Source of the DNA: CAZOAR01 sp964577985
Lineage (GTDB): Bacteria; Gemmatimonadota; CAZMKB01; CAZNLH01
NCBI GenBank assembly: GCA_964577985.1
Contig: CAZOAR010000011.1
Location: 1-63,316 of the forward strand
Direction: 5' to 3'
Length of the DNA: 63,316 nucleotides
Under the pieces are notes generated by a model. The model saw only the letters and a program-made list of their open reading frames with translations, had not been told where the DNA came from and searched no databases. Within the stretch, counting starts at the first letter, position 1. The number at the start of each line of letters is the position of its first letter. A program made the translations under genes and the position numbers. This document shows positions 33,800-42,990 of this stretch, piece after piece.

Positions 33800-34741
33800 A
33801 TGTCCGAGAATGACAACATCAGGAAATATCGGGGCGCGATGACCGCCCTGGTAACGCCCTTCTCCGAAGCGGGGGGTGTAGACTACGCCAGGTTGAAGAG
33901 CCTGCTACGCTATCAGCTTGAGAACGGCATATCCGGCCTGATCATAGCGGGTACAACGGGCGAGGGAGCCACACTCGAAGAATCTGAACTCCTCGACCTG
34001 ATCGCGTTCACGAGCACGGAAGTCAAAGGACGGGTGTCTGTGATAGCCGGTTGCGGTTCCAACAGCACATCCCACGCTGTCAGGAAGACCAGGAAAGCCG
34101 CGGAGCGGGGTGCGGACGCGGTCCTCTCGGTCGTGCCTTACTACAACAGGCCGTCGCAGGATGGACTCTTTGAGCATTTCTCTGCGATCGCTGACGACGG
34201 CGGTCTTCCGGTCATTCTCTACAATGTTCCCGGGAGGACAGGAGCAAATATGACAGCGGCCACGACAGCCCGGCTGGCAGAGAATCCTATGATCGCCGGT
34301 GTCAAGGAGGCGAGTGGTGACCTGCGGCAGATCGAGGAGATACTCTCACTCTGTCCCGCCGACTTCCCTCTTTTTTCGGGAGACGACGGATTGACCTATG
34401 CGATTATGGCGCTCGGGGGTGTCGGCACGATATCGGTCACCTCAAACCTTTTACCTGCTCAGGTCTCCAGCCTTGTCGCCGCCATGATGTCGTCTCGCCT
34501 CGAAGAAGCGATGGCCATTCACAAACATCTTTCCCCACTGAACAGGGCGCTTTTCATTGACACCAATCCAGTCCCTGTCAAGGAGGCGTTCGATATACTT
34601 GGTTCCAGCGTCGGAAGGCCGAGACTGCCTCTTGTCAGGCTCGATTCACGAAAGAGAGAGGAACTGACGGAAATTCTGGACGACTTCAGGAAAGAGTTTT
34701 CTGAGGAGTGGTCGGATGGAAGAGGTGGATCCGGTGAGTGA
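33800..34741 (+). CDS. dapA: 4-hydroxy-tetrahydrodipicolinate synthase
   Basis: Condenses aspartate semialdehyde with pyruvate, the first committed step to diaminopimelate and lysine. Motifs: AMTALVTPFSEAGGVDYARL, GTTGEGATL, YYNRPSQDGLFEHF, LYNVPGRTG, and the Schiff-base lysine in GVKEASGD, with GDDG after. 313 residues from ATG 33800. First gene of a five-gene operon (dapA-dapB-dapL-lysC-asd). Confidence 0.96.
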   Translation: MSENDNIRKYRGAMTALVTPFSEAGGVDYARLKSLLRYQLENGISGLIIAGTTGEGATLEESELLDLIAFTSTEVKGRVSVIAGCGSNSTSHAVRKTRKAAERGADAVLSVVPYYNRPSQDGLFEHFSAIADDGGLPVILYNVPGRTGANMTAATTARLAENPMIAGVKEASGDLRQIEEILSLCPADFPLFSGDDGLTYAIMALGGVGTISVTSNLLPAQVSSLVAAMMSSRLEEAMAIHKHLSPLNRALFIDTNPVPVKEAFDILGSSVGRPRLPLVRLDSRKREELTEILDDFRKEFSEEWSDGRGGSGE

Positions 34742-35555
34742 GCAAATGGTGAGGATTGTCATAAACGGGGTGTGCGGGCGAATGGGGCGGGAGGTAGCTG
34801 CTCTGGCACTCGAAGACGGATCCTTTTCGGTCGTCGGGGCCTTTGAAGATGTCAGGTCGCCGTTCTGTGGCCGCACGCTCGGTGAGATAACCGGCAGGCC
34901 GGGGCTTGATGTCGAGGTCACGGCCCAGCTGCCCGGGCCCCTTTCGGTGGCCGATGCGGTGATCGATTTTTCCGGGCCGGGAGCCACCCTCTCATTGATA
35001 CCGCTCGTTTCCGACCTCCGGGTCCCTCTCGTTATAGGCACTACCGGCTTCAGTGAAGAGGAGCGGACTACGATTGAGGATCTTGCCGGAAAGCACGCGA
35101 TCGTTTTTTCACCCAACATGTCGCAGGGCGTCAATGTCCTCTTCGGAATCCTCCCCTCGTTCCTGGATCTCATGGGAGAGGGATGGGATGTGGAGGTCAT
35201 GGAGCAGCACCACCGGGGTAAGATAGATGCGCCCAGCGGCACCGCTATGAGATTCGGGGATATCATAGCGGAAAGCAGGGGAAAACCGCTCCAGTCGCTG
35301 GCCAGGTTCGGCAGAGAGGGAAAGGCGGGCCCACGGACGAACGAGGAGATATGTTTTCATTCTGTCCGTGGCGGCAATTCGCCGGGAACGCACACACTCG
35401 TATTCAGCAGGGGAGACGAGGAAATCACCATCAAACACGCCATCTGTGGCAGAGGAGAGTTCGCCAGGGGCGCGCTTCTGGCCGCCAGACTGCTCGTGGG
35501 AAGGAGGCCGGGGCTTTACGCGCTGCCTGATCTCATGAGAACAAGGGGTGGTTGA
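34716..35555 (+). CDS. dapB: 4-hydroxy-tetrahydrodipicolinate reductase
   Basis: Reduces the DapA product with NAD(P)H. N-terminal dinucleotide motif VRIVINGVCGRMGREV, IDFSGPGATL, VIGTTGFSEEE, SPNMSQGVNVLF, and EQHHRGKIDAPSGTAM with the catalytic HHRxK. ATG 34716 has GAGGAG seven bases upstream but makes a 26-base overlap with dapA; ATG 34746 would give the more usual N-terminus just after the dapA stop. 279 residues from the first. Confidence 0.95.
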   Translation: MEEVDPVSEQMVRIVINGVCGRMGREVAALALEDGSFSVVGAFEDVRSPFCGRTLGEITGRPGLDVEVTAQLPGPLSVADAVIDFSGPGATLSLIPLVSDLRVPLVIGTTGFSEEERTTIEDLAGKHAIVFSPNMSQGVNVLFGILPSFLDLMGEGWDVEVMEQHHRGKIDAPSGTAMRFGDIIAESRGKPLQSLARFGREGKAGPRTNEEICFHSVRGGNSPGTHTLVFSRGDEEITIKHAICGRGEFARGALLAARLLVGRRPGLYALPDLMRTRGG

Positions 35556-35574
35556 GGAACCAGTGGAGACGACA

Positions 35575-36756
35575 ATGAAGAAGGGCTCAGGAAAATATAG
35601 TGTTGCAGACCGATTGTCGATGCTGCCTCCTTACCTTTTCGATACGCTCGACAAGATGAAGTTAGCAGCCATCGCCGAAGGGAAGGATATCATCGACCTG
35701 GGGATTGGAGACACCGACCTCCCCACTCCGGAGAGGATAATAGACCGACTGAAGGAGGAGGCCTCCCTCAAACGGAATCACCATTATCCACCTTACTCGG
35801 GCATCAGGGAACTACGTGACGAGATCTCTGACTGGTGTTTGCGACGTTATGGCGTGCGCCCTGACCCGGATGAAGAAGTCCTGGTCACAATAGGATCTAA
35901 AGAGGGGATAGCCCACATCTTTCTCGCTTTTGTCAACCCGGGCGACGCTGTTCTGTGTCCGAATCCCGCCTATCCGGTTTACAACGCCGGTACGATCTTC
36001 GCGGGGGGGATACCCTCAGAGCTTCCTCTCGACCCAGAGCGTGGTTTTATCCCTGACGTCGATGCTGTCCCGGACGATGTCGCCGACAGGGCGAAACTCC
36101 TGTTCATAAACTACCCGAACAACCCTACGGCGGCCACAATCGAGCCAGACGAGTTCCAGCGGGTGGTTGACTATTGTAGAGAGAGGGGTATCATACTCTG
36201 CAGCGACGCGGCATATTCCGAGTTGACCTTTGACGGATACAGGTCGCCCGGCCTGCTCGGCGCTGACGGCGGGATGGATGCCGGTGTGGAGTTTCATTCC
36301 CTGTCGAAGTCATATAATATGACCGGATGGAGAATCGGGTTCGTCGTTGGCAACAGAGAGGTTATCGGAGGACTCAGGAGGATCAAGACGAATGTGGACT
36401 CCGGTGTGTTCTCGGCCGTTCAGTGGGCCGGGCACGAGGCTCTCTCCAACTGCGAGGATGAGCTGAGGGAAAACAGAGAGGTCTTCAAATCCAGACGGGA
36501 CTGCTTTACGGCAAGACTTCGAGCCATGGGCTGGGAGGTGGAGCTACCGAGGGGGACATTCTACGTCTGGTCATCGATCCCCGCCGGTTACGACTCGATG
36601 GGATTCGCCAGTCTTCTCCTTGAATCGAGTGGAATTGTCGCCACACCGGGCGTCGGATTCGGTTCCATCGGAGAGGGGTATGTCCGGTTTGCCCTCACTG
36701 TGGAGAATGATCGCCTGGAGGAGGCTGCCGACCGCATGAAAGGGTTGCAGATCTGA
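35575..36756 (+). CDS. dapL: LL-diaminopimelate aminotransferase
   Basis: PLP enzyme of fold type I that converts tetrahydrodipicolinate straight to LL-diaminopimelate, bypassing the acyl-blocked DapC/D/E steps. YPPYSGIRELRDEISDW, GSKEGIAHIFLAFVNPGD, NPAYPVYNAGTIFAGG, NYPNNPTAA, SDAAYSELTFDGY, and the PLP lysine in FHSLSKSYNMTGWRIGF are the DapL pattern. ATG 35575 has GGAG seven bases upstream; GTG 35548 is in frame. Its place between dapB and lysC supports the assignment over a generic aminotransferase. Confidence 0.9.
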   Translation: MKKGSGKYSVADRLSMLPPYLFDTLDKMKLAAIAEGKDIIDLGIGDTDLPTPERIIDRLKEEASLKRNHHYPPYSGIRELRDEISDWCLRRYGVRPDPDEEVLVTIGSKEGIAHIFLAFVNPGDAVLCPNPAYPVYNAGTIFAGGIPSELPLDPERGFIPDVDAVPDDVADRAKLLFINYPNNPTAATIEPDEFQRVVDYCRERGIILCSDAAYSELTFDGYRSPGLLGADGGMDAGVEFHSLSKSYNMTGWRIGFVVGNREVIGGLRRIKTNVDSGVFSAVQWAGHEALSNCEDELRENREVFKSRRDCFTARLRAMGWEVELPRGTFYVWSSIPAGYDSMGFASLLLESSGIVATPGVGFGSIGEGYVRFALTVENDRLEEAADRMKGLQI

Positions 36757-36758
36757 AC

Positions 36759-38015
36759 ATGGTCACCGCTGTGAATCAGAAGAAACAGGAGATTGTCGTT
36801 CAGAAGTATGGCGGGAGCTCCGTGGCGAGCGTGGAGATGTTGAAAAGGGTCGCCACGAAGATTGTCGAGACGCGGAAGCGTGGAAATGGTGTGGTGGTGG
36901 TCATATCCGCCATGGGCAATCAGACAGATGAACTCCTGAATCTGGCGAGGCAGATCTCCGCTCAGCCCAGCACGAGGGAGCTTGATATGCTCCTCTCGGT
37001 CGGAGAGAGGATAGCGATGGCTGTTCTCTCCATGGCGATCAACGATCTCGGCTATCAGGCCATCTCCTTTACCGGCTCCCAGAGCGGGATAATAACCGAC
37101 GGCAGCCACACGAGGGCTCGCATAGTGGAGGTCAGGGCGCAGCGCATAATGGAAGAACTGCGGAAGGGGAAGATAGTGATCGTTGCCGGCTACCAGGGCG
37201 TGAGTCGGGAGAAGGAGATTACCACACTCGGTCGCGGCGGCTCCGATACAACGTCCATCGCGCTGGCGGCAGCCCTCTCCGCGGAGCGATGTGAGATATA
37301 TTCAGATGTGGATGGTATCTACACCGCCGACCCGGATATGGTCGAAGACGCGATGAAACTCGACAGGATTTCCTACGAGGAGATGGAAGATTTTTCCAGA
37401 GCCGGCGCGGTCGTGATGAAGAGCGAGGCAGTCGAGTACGCGAGGAGGCACAAGATCAAGATCATGCTGATGTCGTCGTTCAGGAACAGCAATGGCACAA
37501 CCGTTGGCAGTGAGCCGGCCGCATGCGATCGGCAGGTGCTTGGCCTGAGTTCCAACACCAGGCTGATACTCATCTGGGGCAACGACGACGAATCGTGGTC
37601 CGGCAGGGTTCGCTCTGAGGTCGTTCCCGGGTTGAGCGATGATGGTTTCACTCCTCATTGCATGAATCAGATTACTCCCGGTGACGGCGGAGAAGGGTCT
37701 CAGCTTTTCATGGTATTTCGTAACGACGGGACAGCCGATCCAGCGGCCACGATCGAGGGCCTTAAGGCCGATTTTCCCCTGTTGAAGGGCCACGTCAGGC
37801 TCTGCGGTTCCGTCACCCTGATAACGCGGGACGCAGGGCCATTCAGAAAGGTGTTCGTTTCGGCCGTCGACCTCCTGAGGGATGGGGGGCACGAGCTTAT
37901 CGGGTATAATACGAGTGACAGATGCTGCACCTTCTATCTCCCCTCCAGGGAAGTCAACTCCGCCCTGGATCTTCTGCACAGGGAGCTGGTGCGGGAGGAG
38001 AATGACGTTCTCTAA
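36759..38015 (+). CDS. lysC: Aspartate kinase with divergent ACT region
   Basis: Phosphorylates aspartate, entry to the DAP/lysine, threonine and methionine pathways. The kinase domain is canonical: VVQKYGGSSVASVEM (KYGGSS rather than the more usual KFGGTS), ISAMGNQTDELL, TLGRGGSDTTSIALAAAL, YSDVDGIYTADPD and SYEEMEDFSRAGAVVM. The C-terminal ~150 residues are the right size for two ACT domains. They keep little of the usual effector-binding sequence: LGLSSNTRLILIWGNDD stands in the first ACT position and LIGYNTSDRCCTFYL in the second. Length 418. asd starts 14 bases before its stop. Confidence 0.93.
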   Translation: MVTAVNQKKQEIVVQKYGGSSVASVEMLKRVATKIVETRKRGNGVVVVISAMGNQTDELLNLARQISAQPSTRELDMLLSVGERIAMAVLSMAINDLGYQAISFTGSQSGIITDGSHTRARIVEVRAQRIMEELRKGKIVIVAGYQGVSREKEITTLGRGGSDTTSIALAAALSAERCEIYSDVDGIYTADPDMVEDAMKLDRISYEEMEDFSRAGAVVMKSEAVEYARRHKIKIMLMSSFRNSNGTTVGSEPAACDRQVLGLSSNTRLILIWGNDDESWSGRVRSEVVPGLSDDGFTPHCMNQITPGDGGEGSQLFMVFRNDGTADPAATIEGLKADFPLLKGHVRLCGSVTLITRDAGPFRKVFVSAVDLLRDGGHELIGYNTSDRCCTFYLPSREVNSALDLLHRELVREENDVL

Positions 38016-38988
38016 GGTGGCAGTCATAGGCTCGACCGGCCTGGTTGGAATTGAATTATTGTCTATTCTGGAGGGGCGCTCACATCATATCGACGAGATC
38101 AGGCTCTTCGCGTCGGGGAAATCGGAGGGGAGGGAGCAGCCATTCGACGGAGTTCCGATCCGTGTGCAATCTGCGGAGAGGATGGATCTCAGAGGGCTCG
38201 ACGTGGCCTTTTTCATGGCGGGAGCCGATACTTCCCGTGAATATGTCCCCCTGGCCCGAGAGGAGGGTGTGCTGGCCATAGACAATTCGTCGGCCTTCCG
38301 GAGAGAGCCGGAAGTCCCACTGGTCGTCCCTGAAGTCAACCCCCGGGCGGCACGACGTCATGACGGGCTGATATCGAATCCCAATTGCACCGTCATACAG
38401 CTCGTGACTGCGATAAACCCGATCCACCAGCTTTCACCTGTATGCCGACTGGTGCTCTCCACCTATCAGTCGATTTCAGGCGCGGGCAGGGAGTCCTGGG
38501 ATGAGCTTCTGGCCGAGACACGGAAGTTCCTCGGCGGGGGGAACTCTGATGTGGCATTTAATCTCAAGGCCGGAATCGACATACTCCTCGAGGATGGGCA
38601 CTACTATGAAGAGGAGAAGGTGATCGAAGAGACCCGGAAGATCCTCGACGTGAAGGATCTGGCGATCTCGGCCACGGCAGTACGTGTGCCGGTCCTTCGG
38701 GCCCATTCCGTGTCTGTCTATCTCGAGACGGAGAAGCCTCTGGCCCTTGCCGAAGTGGAAAATGCCCTGGAGCGTGCTCCGGGAGTCAGGTTCGTGGAAG
38801 ACAGGGGAGACCTCACGTCGGTTTCTCCAGCGGTCGTGGGGGGAAGTGACGAGGTATGGGTAGGGAGGTTGCGCAGTGACAGGTCGCTCGAGAATGGATT
38901 ACTGATGTGGGTGGTGGCGGACAATCTCAGGAAGGGAGCAGCCCTGAACGCGGTCCAGATTGCCGAGTTGATATTCGATAATATTTGA
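38002..38988 (+). CDS. asd: Aspartate-semialdehyde dehydrogenase
   Basis: Reduces aspartyl phosphate to the semialdehyde. VAVIGSTGLVGIELLSIL nucleotide fold, IDNSSAFRREPEVPLVVPEVN, catalytic Cys in ISNPNCTVIQLV, STYQSISGAGRE, and the later basic motif VPVLRAHSVSVYLE with the catalytic His. 328 residues. ATG 38002 after GGGAGGAG, 14 bases inside lysC, so the two are translationally coupled. Last gene of the lysine operon. Confidence 0.95.
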   Translation: MTFSKVAVIGSTGLVGIELLSILEGRSHHIDEIRLFASGKSEGREQPFDGVPIRVQSAERMDLRGLDVAFFMAGADTSREYVPLAREEGVLAIDNSSAFRREPEVPLVVPEVNPRAARRHDGLISNPNCTVIQLVTAINPIHQLSPVCRLVLSTYQSISGAGRESWDELLAETRKFLGGGNSDVAFNLKAGIDILLEDGHYYEEEKVIEETRKILDVKDLAISATAVRVPVLRAHSVSVYLETEKPLALAEVENALERAPGVRFVEDRGDLTSVSPAVVGGSDEVWVGRLRSDRSLENGLLMWVVADNLRKGAALNAVQIAELIFDNI

Positions 38989-39018
38989 TAAGCAGTAACA
39001 GGATTGGAGGGATACTTC

Positions 39019-40320
39019 TTGGAGGAACACGGAATACTTGAAATCACCACTCATCTGGTCCTCCAGCTCGCGGTCATCCTGTTTTTCGCGAAGATCGCCG
39101 CGGAGGTATGTGAGCGGTATCTGAAACAACCCGCCGTCCTGGGTGAACTGGTGATCGGAATGATACTCGGTCCCTACGCCCTGGGAAATCTCATAACCAT
39201 CCCCGGCCTGCCGGAAGGTCTGAACATCCTCTTCCCGCTGCCGATTGAATCTGGAGGGGCGTCACTTGTACCGGTCTCATCCGAACTCTGGGTGATAGCC
39301 CAGATCGCCGTGGTCGTGCTCCTTTTCATGGCGGGCCTCGAAACGGACCTCCAGCAGTTTATTCGTTACGGAGGACCTGCTACCATCATAGCCATGGGCG
39401 GCGTCATCTTCCCGTTCGTGCTCGGAGACCTGGCGGCTGTCATCTTCGGGTTCGCCGAACGTTTCATGGACCCGGTCGCCCTCTTTATGGGTGCAATAAT
39501 GACGGCAACGTCTGTGGGCATTACGGCGAGGGTCCTCAGCGACATAGGCAAGATATCTACCCCCGAGGGCGTCACTATCCTGGCCGGCGCAGTAGTCGAT
39601 GATGTCATAGGCATCCTGATTCTCGCCATCGTGGTGAGCATCAACAGGGCGGGCACTCTTTCGACTGCTGAAATTGGTATCCTTGCGCTGAAGGCGTTCG
39701 GGTTCTGGCTGGGTTTGACGGCCGTCGGGATTCTCCTTTCAAAGCGGATAGCCAGGTTCCTGAAATGGTTTTCCTCCGACGGCGCCCTGCTGGTCCTTGC
39801 CCTCTCGCTCTGTTTTCTCGTTTCCGCCGTCACCGAGATGTTCGGGCTTGCCATGATCATAGGCGCGTACGTGACAGGCCTCGTCCTGTCGGATACGGAT
39901 ATCGCGGATCATCTGGAAAAATCTCTCAAGTCTGTCTACCAGGCATTTGTGCCGATCTTTTTTGTTGTGATGGGGATGCTTGTTGATTTTTCCGCCATGG
40001 CGGATGTCCTTCTCTTTGGCACCGTGATAAGCCTGCTGGCGATCGTGACGAAAGTCCTTGGATGCGGGATCCCGGCGCTTGCAGTAGGTTTCAACCGAGT
40101 CGGCGGGATTCGAATAGGGATAGGTATGCTCCCCAGGGGTGAAGTAGCGCTGATAGTGGCTGGTGTAGGCCTGGCGAGCGGGGCGATCAACATCGACATA
40201 TTCGGCGTATCCATTATGATGACGTTCATCACCACCTTGATGGCGCCGATCCTGCTGGTCCCGATTTTCCAGAGGGGGGGGGATGGGAAAAGGAAGCCGG
40301 ATGGTGATCAGGTCGTGTAA
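39019..40320 (+). CDS. CPA2-family cation:proton antiporter
   Basis: About 12-13 transmembrane helices over 433 residues. Family motifs: AEVCERYLKQPAVLGELVIG, LLFMAGLETDLQQF, MTATSVGITARVLSDIGKI, the ion-site aspartates in AGAVVDDVIGILILAI, and MLPRGEVALIVAGVGLASG. It exchanges Na+ or K+ for protons across the inner membrane; the ion is not predictable. No regulatory RCK domain is attached. TTG 39019 with GGAGGG upstream is preferred to TTG 39004. Confidence 0.9.
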   Translation: MEEHGILEITTHLVLQLAVILFFAKIAAEVCERYLKQPAVLGELVIGMILGPYALGNLITIPGLPEGLNILFPLPIESGGASLVPVSSELWVIAQIAVVVLLFMAGLETDLQQFIRYGGPATIIAMGGVIFPFVLGDLAAVIFGFAERFMDPVALFMGAIMTATSVGITARVLSDIGKISTPEGVTILAGAVVDDVIGILILAIVVSINRAGTLSTAEIGILALKAFGFWLGLTAVGILLSKRIARFLKWFSSDGALLVLALSLCFLVSAVTEMFGLAMIIGAYVTGLVLSDTDIADHLEKSLKSVYQAFVPIFFVVMGMLVDFSAMADVLLFGTVISLLAIVTKVLGCGIPALAVGFNRVGGIRIGIGMLPRGEVALIVAGVGLASGAINIDIFGVSIMMTFITTLMAPILLVPIFQRGGDGKRKPDGDQVV

Positions 40321-40340
40321 CGCGTGACAGGGGAGATATA

Positions 40341-40733
40341 ATGAGCAAAGACAGGTCATACGAGGCGACAGTAAGCAATGGTGAAGCGGAGTATTTCATA
40401 AACGTGGCGCAGTCATATCTGGAGCAGCAGGGTTTTGAGGTGAACGTCCATCTCCATGAACCACCCAACCAGATGGAGATATTCGAGTTCTCCAGAGGTG
40501 AGGAGACCTTGTCGCTGGAAATCAACAGACACGAGATGGACGCATGCATTATCAAAATGACCTCTCCGGAGATTGCCCCGGGCCCGCTGGTGCTCGATAT
40601 CATTTCCGAGCTCTGTGCAGGACTCGTGTCGACCTTCGTCAAGCCGATGCTCGGGACAAGAGAGGGAGATAATCTGCAGGCCCGAATCAGGGCCGGCCTC
40701 AAGGAGATCCTCGAGCGCGCCGGGGGGGAGTGA
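40341..40733 (+). CDS. Conserved-looking protein of unknown function
   Basis: No family recognised. 130 residues, soluble, with an alpha/beta character. It reads YEATVSNGEAEYFINVAQSY, a helix, then VNVHLHEPPNQMEIFEFSR and ETLSLEINRHEMDACIIKM strands, and a C-terminal helical part ending in GLKEILERAG. ATG after CAGGGGAGATATA. Its stop overlaps the GTG start of lnt (GTGA), so it is coupled to lnt and sits between an antiporter and lipoprotein acylation. Confidence 0.7.
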   Translation: MSKDRSYEATVSNGEAEYFINVAQSYLEQQGFEVNVHLHEPPNQMEIFEFSRGEETLSLEINRHEMDACIIKMTSPEIAPGPLVLDIISELCAGLVSTFVKPMLGTREGDNLQARIRAGLKEILERAGGE

Positions 40734-42262
40734 CTGTCGTTTCCATGAAAGGATTTCCCCGTCCACGGCTCCTCCTCTTCTCCGGAGTGCTGCTCGCCCT
40801 GTCGTTTCAGCCATTCGATCTCCTGATTCCCCCCTTTGTCGCGCTTGTCCCGCTCTTCTGCTTCGTGGAAGGCGCCGGGAACGCCAGGCAGCTCGTAAAG
40901 GGAGGAGTGCTGGTGGGTGTGTGCTTCTGGGTAGCGGTGCTGTATTGGGTCGCACTCTTTTCCGCAGTCGGGTTTGCGGCGCTTGTCCTCTATATGAGCG
41001 TCTACCCGATTCTCTTCCTTCTCGGCCTCAATCTCCTGTGGAAGCGCGCGCGGCTGCCGCTGTGGCTGGTGGCTCCCGTACTGTGGGTCGCTCTTGAGCA
41101 CCTGCGCGCGTCCGGTGAACTCGCGTTCACGTGGGCTCAGCTTTGCTACAGCCTCTCATATCATCCTATCCTTCTCCAGACAGCGGATGTGGTCGGTCCA
41201 TACGGCCTCACATTCTGGATTGTCCTCGTCAACGCGTTGATATTCATGGCGCTGATTCAGTCCGGCAGACCCAGGCCCCTGCCGCTGGCATTTCTCGCGC
41301 TCGTCCTGCTCATCCCGCTCGCGTATGGGTATCGCTGCCTGCGGGAGGAGACCCTCCTCGAAGGGGATGAAATCAATGTGTCGCTTATCCAGCCGAACAT
41401 AGAGCAGGATCAGAAATGGAGCAGGAGTTATCGTGACACGACATTTCAGATCCTCGAGGCACTATCCAGCCAATCGCTTTCATCGAACCCCGATATCATA
41501 GTCTGGCCCGAGACAGCCGTGCCCGCCTACGTGAAGCATGACGCTGCGTCCAGCGGCAGGATATCGGCTGCCGCCGAGGGCTCGGGTGTTGCATATCTCG
41601 TCGGCTCGCAGGACTACGACCGGGTGGGGGAGAAGGACTTCCTTGTGTACAATTCCGCATTCCTCTTCCACCGGGATGGATTGATGGATGAAGAGCGGTA
41701 CAGTAAGATGCGGCTCGTCCCCTTCGGGGAGAAACTTCCTTACGAAAGCTACTTCTCGAGTCTCAAGGGGATAAAGTACAAGGGAGGGCATTTCTCAGAG
41801 GGAAAGGACTTCACACTCTTCGAGGTCGATGGATTCAAATTCGGAGTGCTGATCTGCTTCGAATCCACTTTCCCGGAACTCAGCAGGGAGTTCTGCCGGA
41901 GAGGGGCTGATTTCATCTTCAACATCACAAATGATGCGTGGTTTCTGAGGACCTCCGCGCCATACCAGCACGCCTCCGCGCTCCCGCTAAGGGCGGTGGA
42001 GAACCGGATATATATAGGTCGCGCCGCGAACACCGGGATAAGTATGATCGTAGATCCCCTCGGCAGGGTCATGCAGGGCACCCGTATCTTCACACGGTCG
42101 TTGATCACGGGGACGATCCACGCCCGGTCACAGAGGACGTTCTATTGCGTCAACGGCGATCTTGCGGCATATTTCTCGTGGTTCGTCCTGATAGTGGCCG
42201 CTATTTCTCTCCCTTTCCGCACCAGGAGAAGAGGCCCTTCCAGCTTCTGGCATGTATCTTGA
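40730..42262 (+). CDS. lnt: Apolipoprotein N-acyltransferase
   Basis: Adds the third acyl chain to lipoproteins in the inner membrane, a Gram-negative trait. The N-terminal half has ~6-7 membrane helices (LLLFSGVLLALSFQPF, GVLVGVCFWVAVLYWVALFS). The nitrilase-like periplasmic domain carries the catalytic triad: E261 (VWPETAVP), K326 (YSKMRLVPFGE) and C376 (LICFES). 510 residues. GTG 40730 overlaps the upstream stop; ATG 40745 is an alternative. Confidence 0.94.
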   Translation: MTVVSMKGFPRPRLLLFSGVLLALSFQPFDLLIPPFVALVPLFCFVEGAGNARQLVKGGVLVGVCFWVAVLYWVALFSAVGFAALVLYMSVYPILFLLGLNLLWKRARLPLWLVAPVLWVALEHLRASGELAFTWAQLCYSLSYHPILLQTADVVGPYGLTFWIVLVNALIFMALIQSGRPRPLPLAFLALVLLIPLAYGYRCLREETLLEGDEINVSLIQPNIEQDQKWSRSYRDTTFQILEALSSQSLSSNPDIIVWPETAVPAYVKHDAASSGRISAAAEGSGVAYLVGSQDYDRVGEKDFLVYNSAFLFHRDGLMDEERYSKMRLVPFGEKLPYESYFSSLKGIKYKGGHFSEGKDFTLFEVDGFKFGVLICFESTFPELSREFCRRGADFIFNITNDAWFLRTSAPYQHASALPLRAVENRIYIGRAANTGISMIVDPLGRVMQGTRIFTRSLITGTIHARSQRTFYCVNGDLAAYFSWFVLIVAAISLPFRTRRRGPSSFWHVS

Positions 42263-42436
42263 TGCAATACGCGCAGTGTGCCTTTTTCATTTAACTATCG
42301 ACCCTTACCGGTTGTCAAATGTGAAAACGCGCTGAAACCCGAGGGTGAAGCGCCTGTAACCCGCTGGTGCCCACCTCCCGGCTGAATGTCGACCGCCGGG
42401 GCTGGCATTGCCACTTCCAGAGAGGGGGAGAGCAGA

Positions 42437-42856
42437 ATGAACAGGACAACGTGTATATTGATGATGATGTTATTACTTGCCGGAAACGGTTGCGCGTCCA
42501 ACGTCAGGTTCGTCCAGACGGATGAATCATTCGTGCCCGCGGCGAAGCCGGATCGCGCGGAAGTAGTCCTGAAGCACGACACCATCAGGCGACCACACAG
42601 GGTCGTAGGGGTCATAGAGGCTGAACTGGGTCGCAGAGCTCGTCGACCTGAACTGGATGCGCTCCTGATAAAGAAGGCGCGCGAGATAGGGGCGGACGGT
42701 GTTATGCTGGTCGAATACGACGTGGACAGGGACGTATATCTCGATCACCATCGCCACCTGGTAGGGAGAGGACCATGGCGCCATCCCGTTGTGGGCACGC
42801 ACAAACGAGTGGAGGTCCAGAAGACTGCCAGCGGAATGGCGGTTGTCTTCAAATGA
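42437..42856 (+). CDS. Lipoprotein with RcsF/YbjQ-like domain
   Basis: 139 residues from ATG 42437, preceded by GGGGGAGAGCAGA. Signal sequence CILMMMLLLAGNGC ends in an imperfect lipobox (GNGC). The domain (RVVGVIEAELGRRARRPEL, DALLIKKAREIGADGVMLVEYD) resembles RcsF and related heavy-metal-binding-domain folds. The match is by pattern only and no Rcs-type partners are present. Confidence 0.65.
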   Translation: MNRTTCILMMMLLLAGNGCASNVRFVQTDESFVPAAKPDRAEVVLKHDTIRRPHRVVGVIEAELGRRARRPELDALLIKKAREIGADGVMLVEYDVDRDVYLDHHRHLVGRGPWRHPVVGTHKRVEVQKTASGMAVVFK

Positions 42857-42876
42857 CAGGGTAGCGGAAGCATTGA

Positions 42877-42914
42877 CGGCCCACCGGGTATCATGCCACC
42901 CGGCGGGCCGTTTC
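42877..42914. terminator. Terminator between two converging genes
   Basis: CGGCCC-A-CCGGGT (42877-42889) pairs with ACCCGG-C-GGGCCG (42898-42910), 12 pairs with one mismatch and an 8-base loop, followed by TTTC. Placed to serve the lipoprotein gene and possibly the reverse gene. Confidence 0.65.
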
Positions 42915-42990
42915 GAATAGAGTCGGGACGGGCCTGTTCAGAAACTCCGCGTCCAGGCCTGTGCCGTGGTGAGTACCAGCTGCAGCCTGA

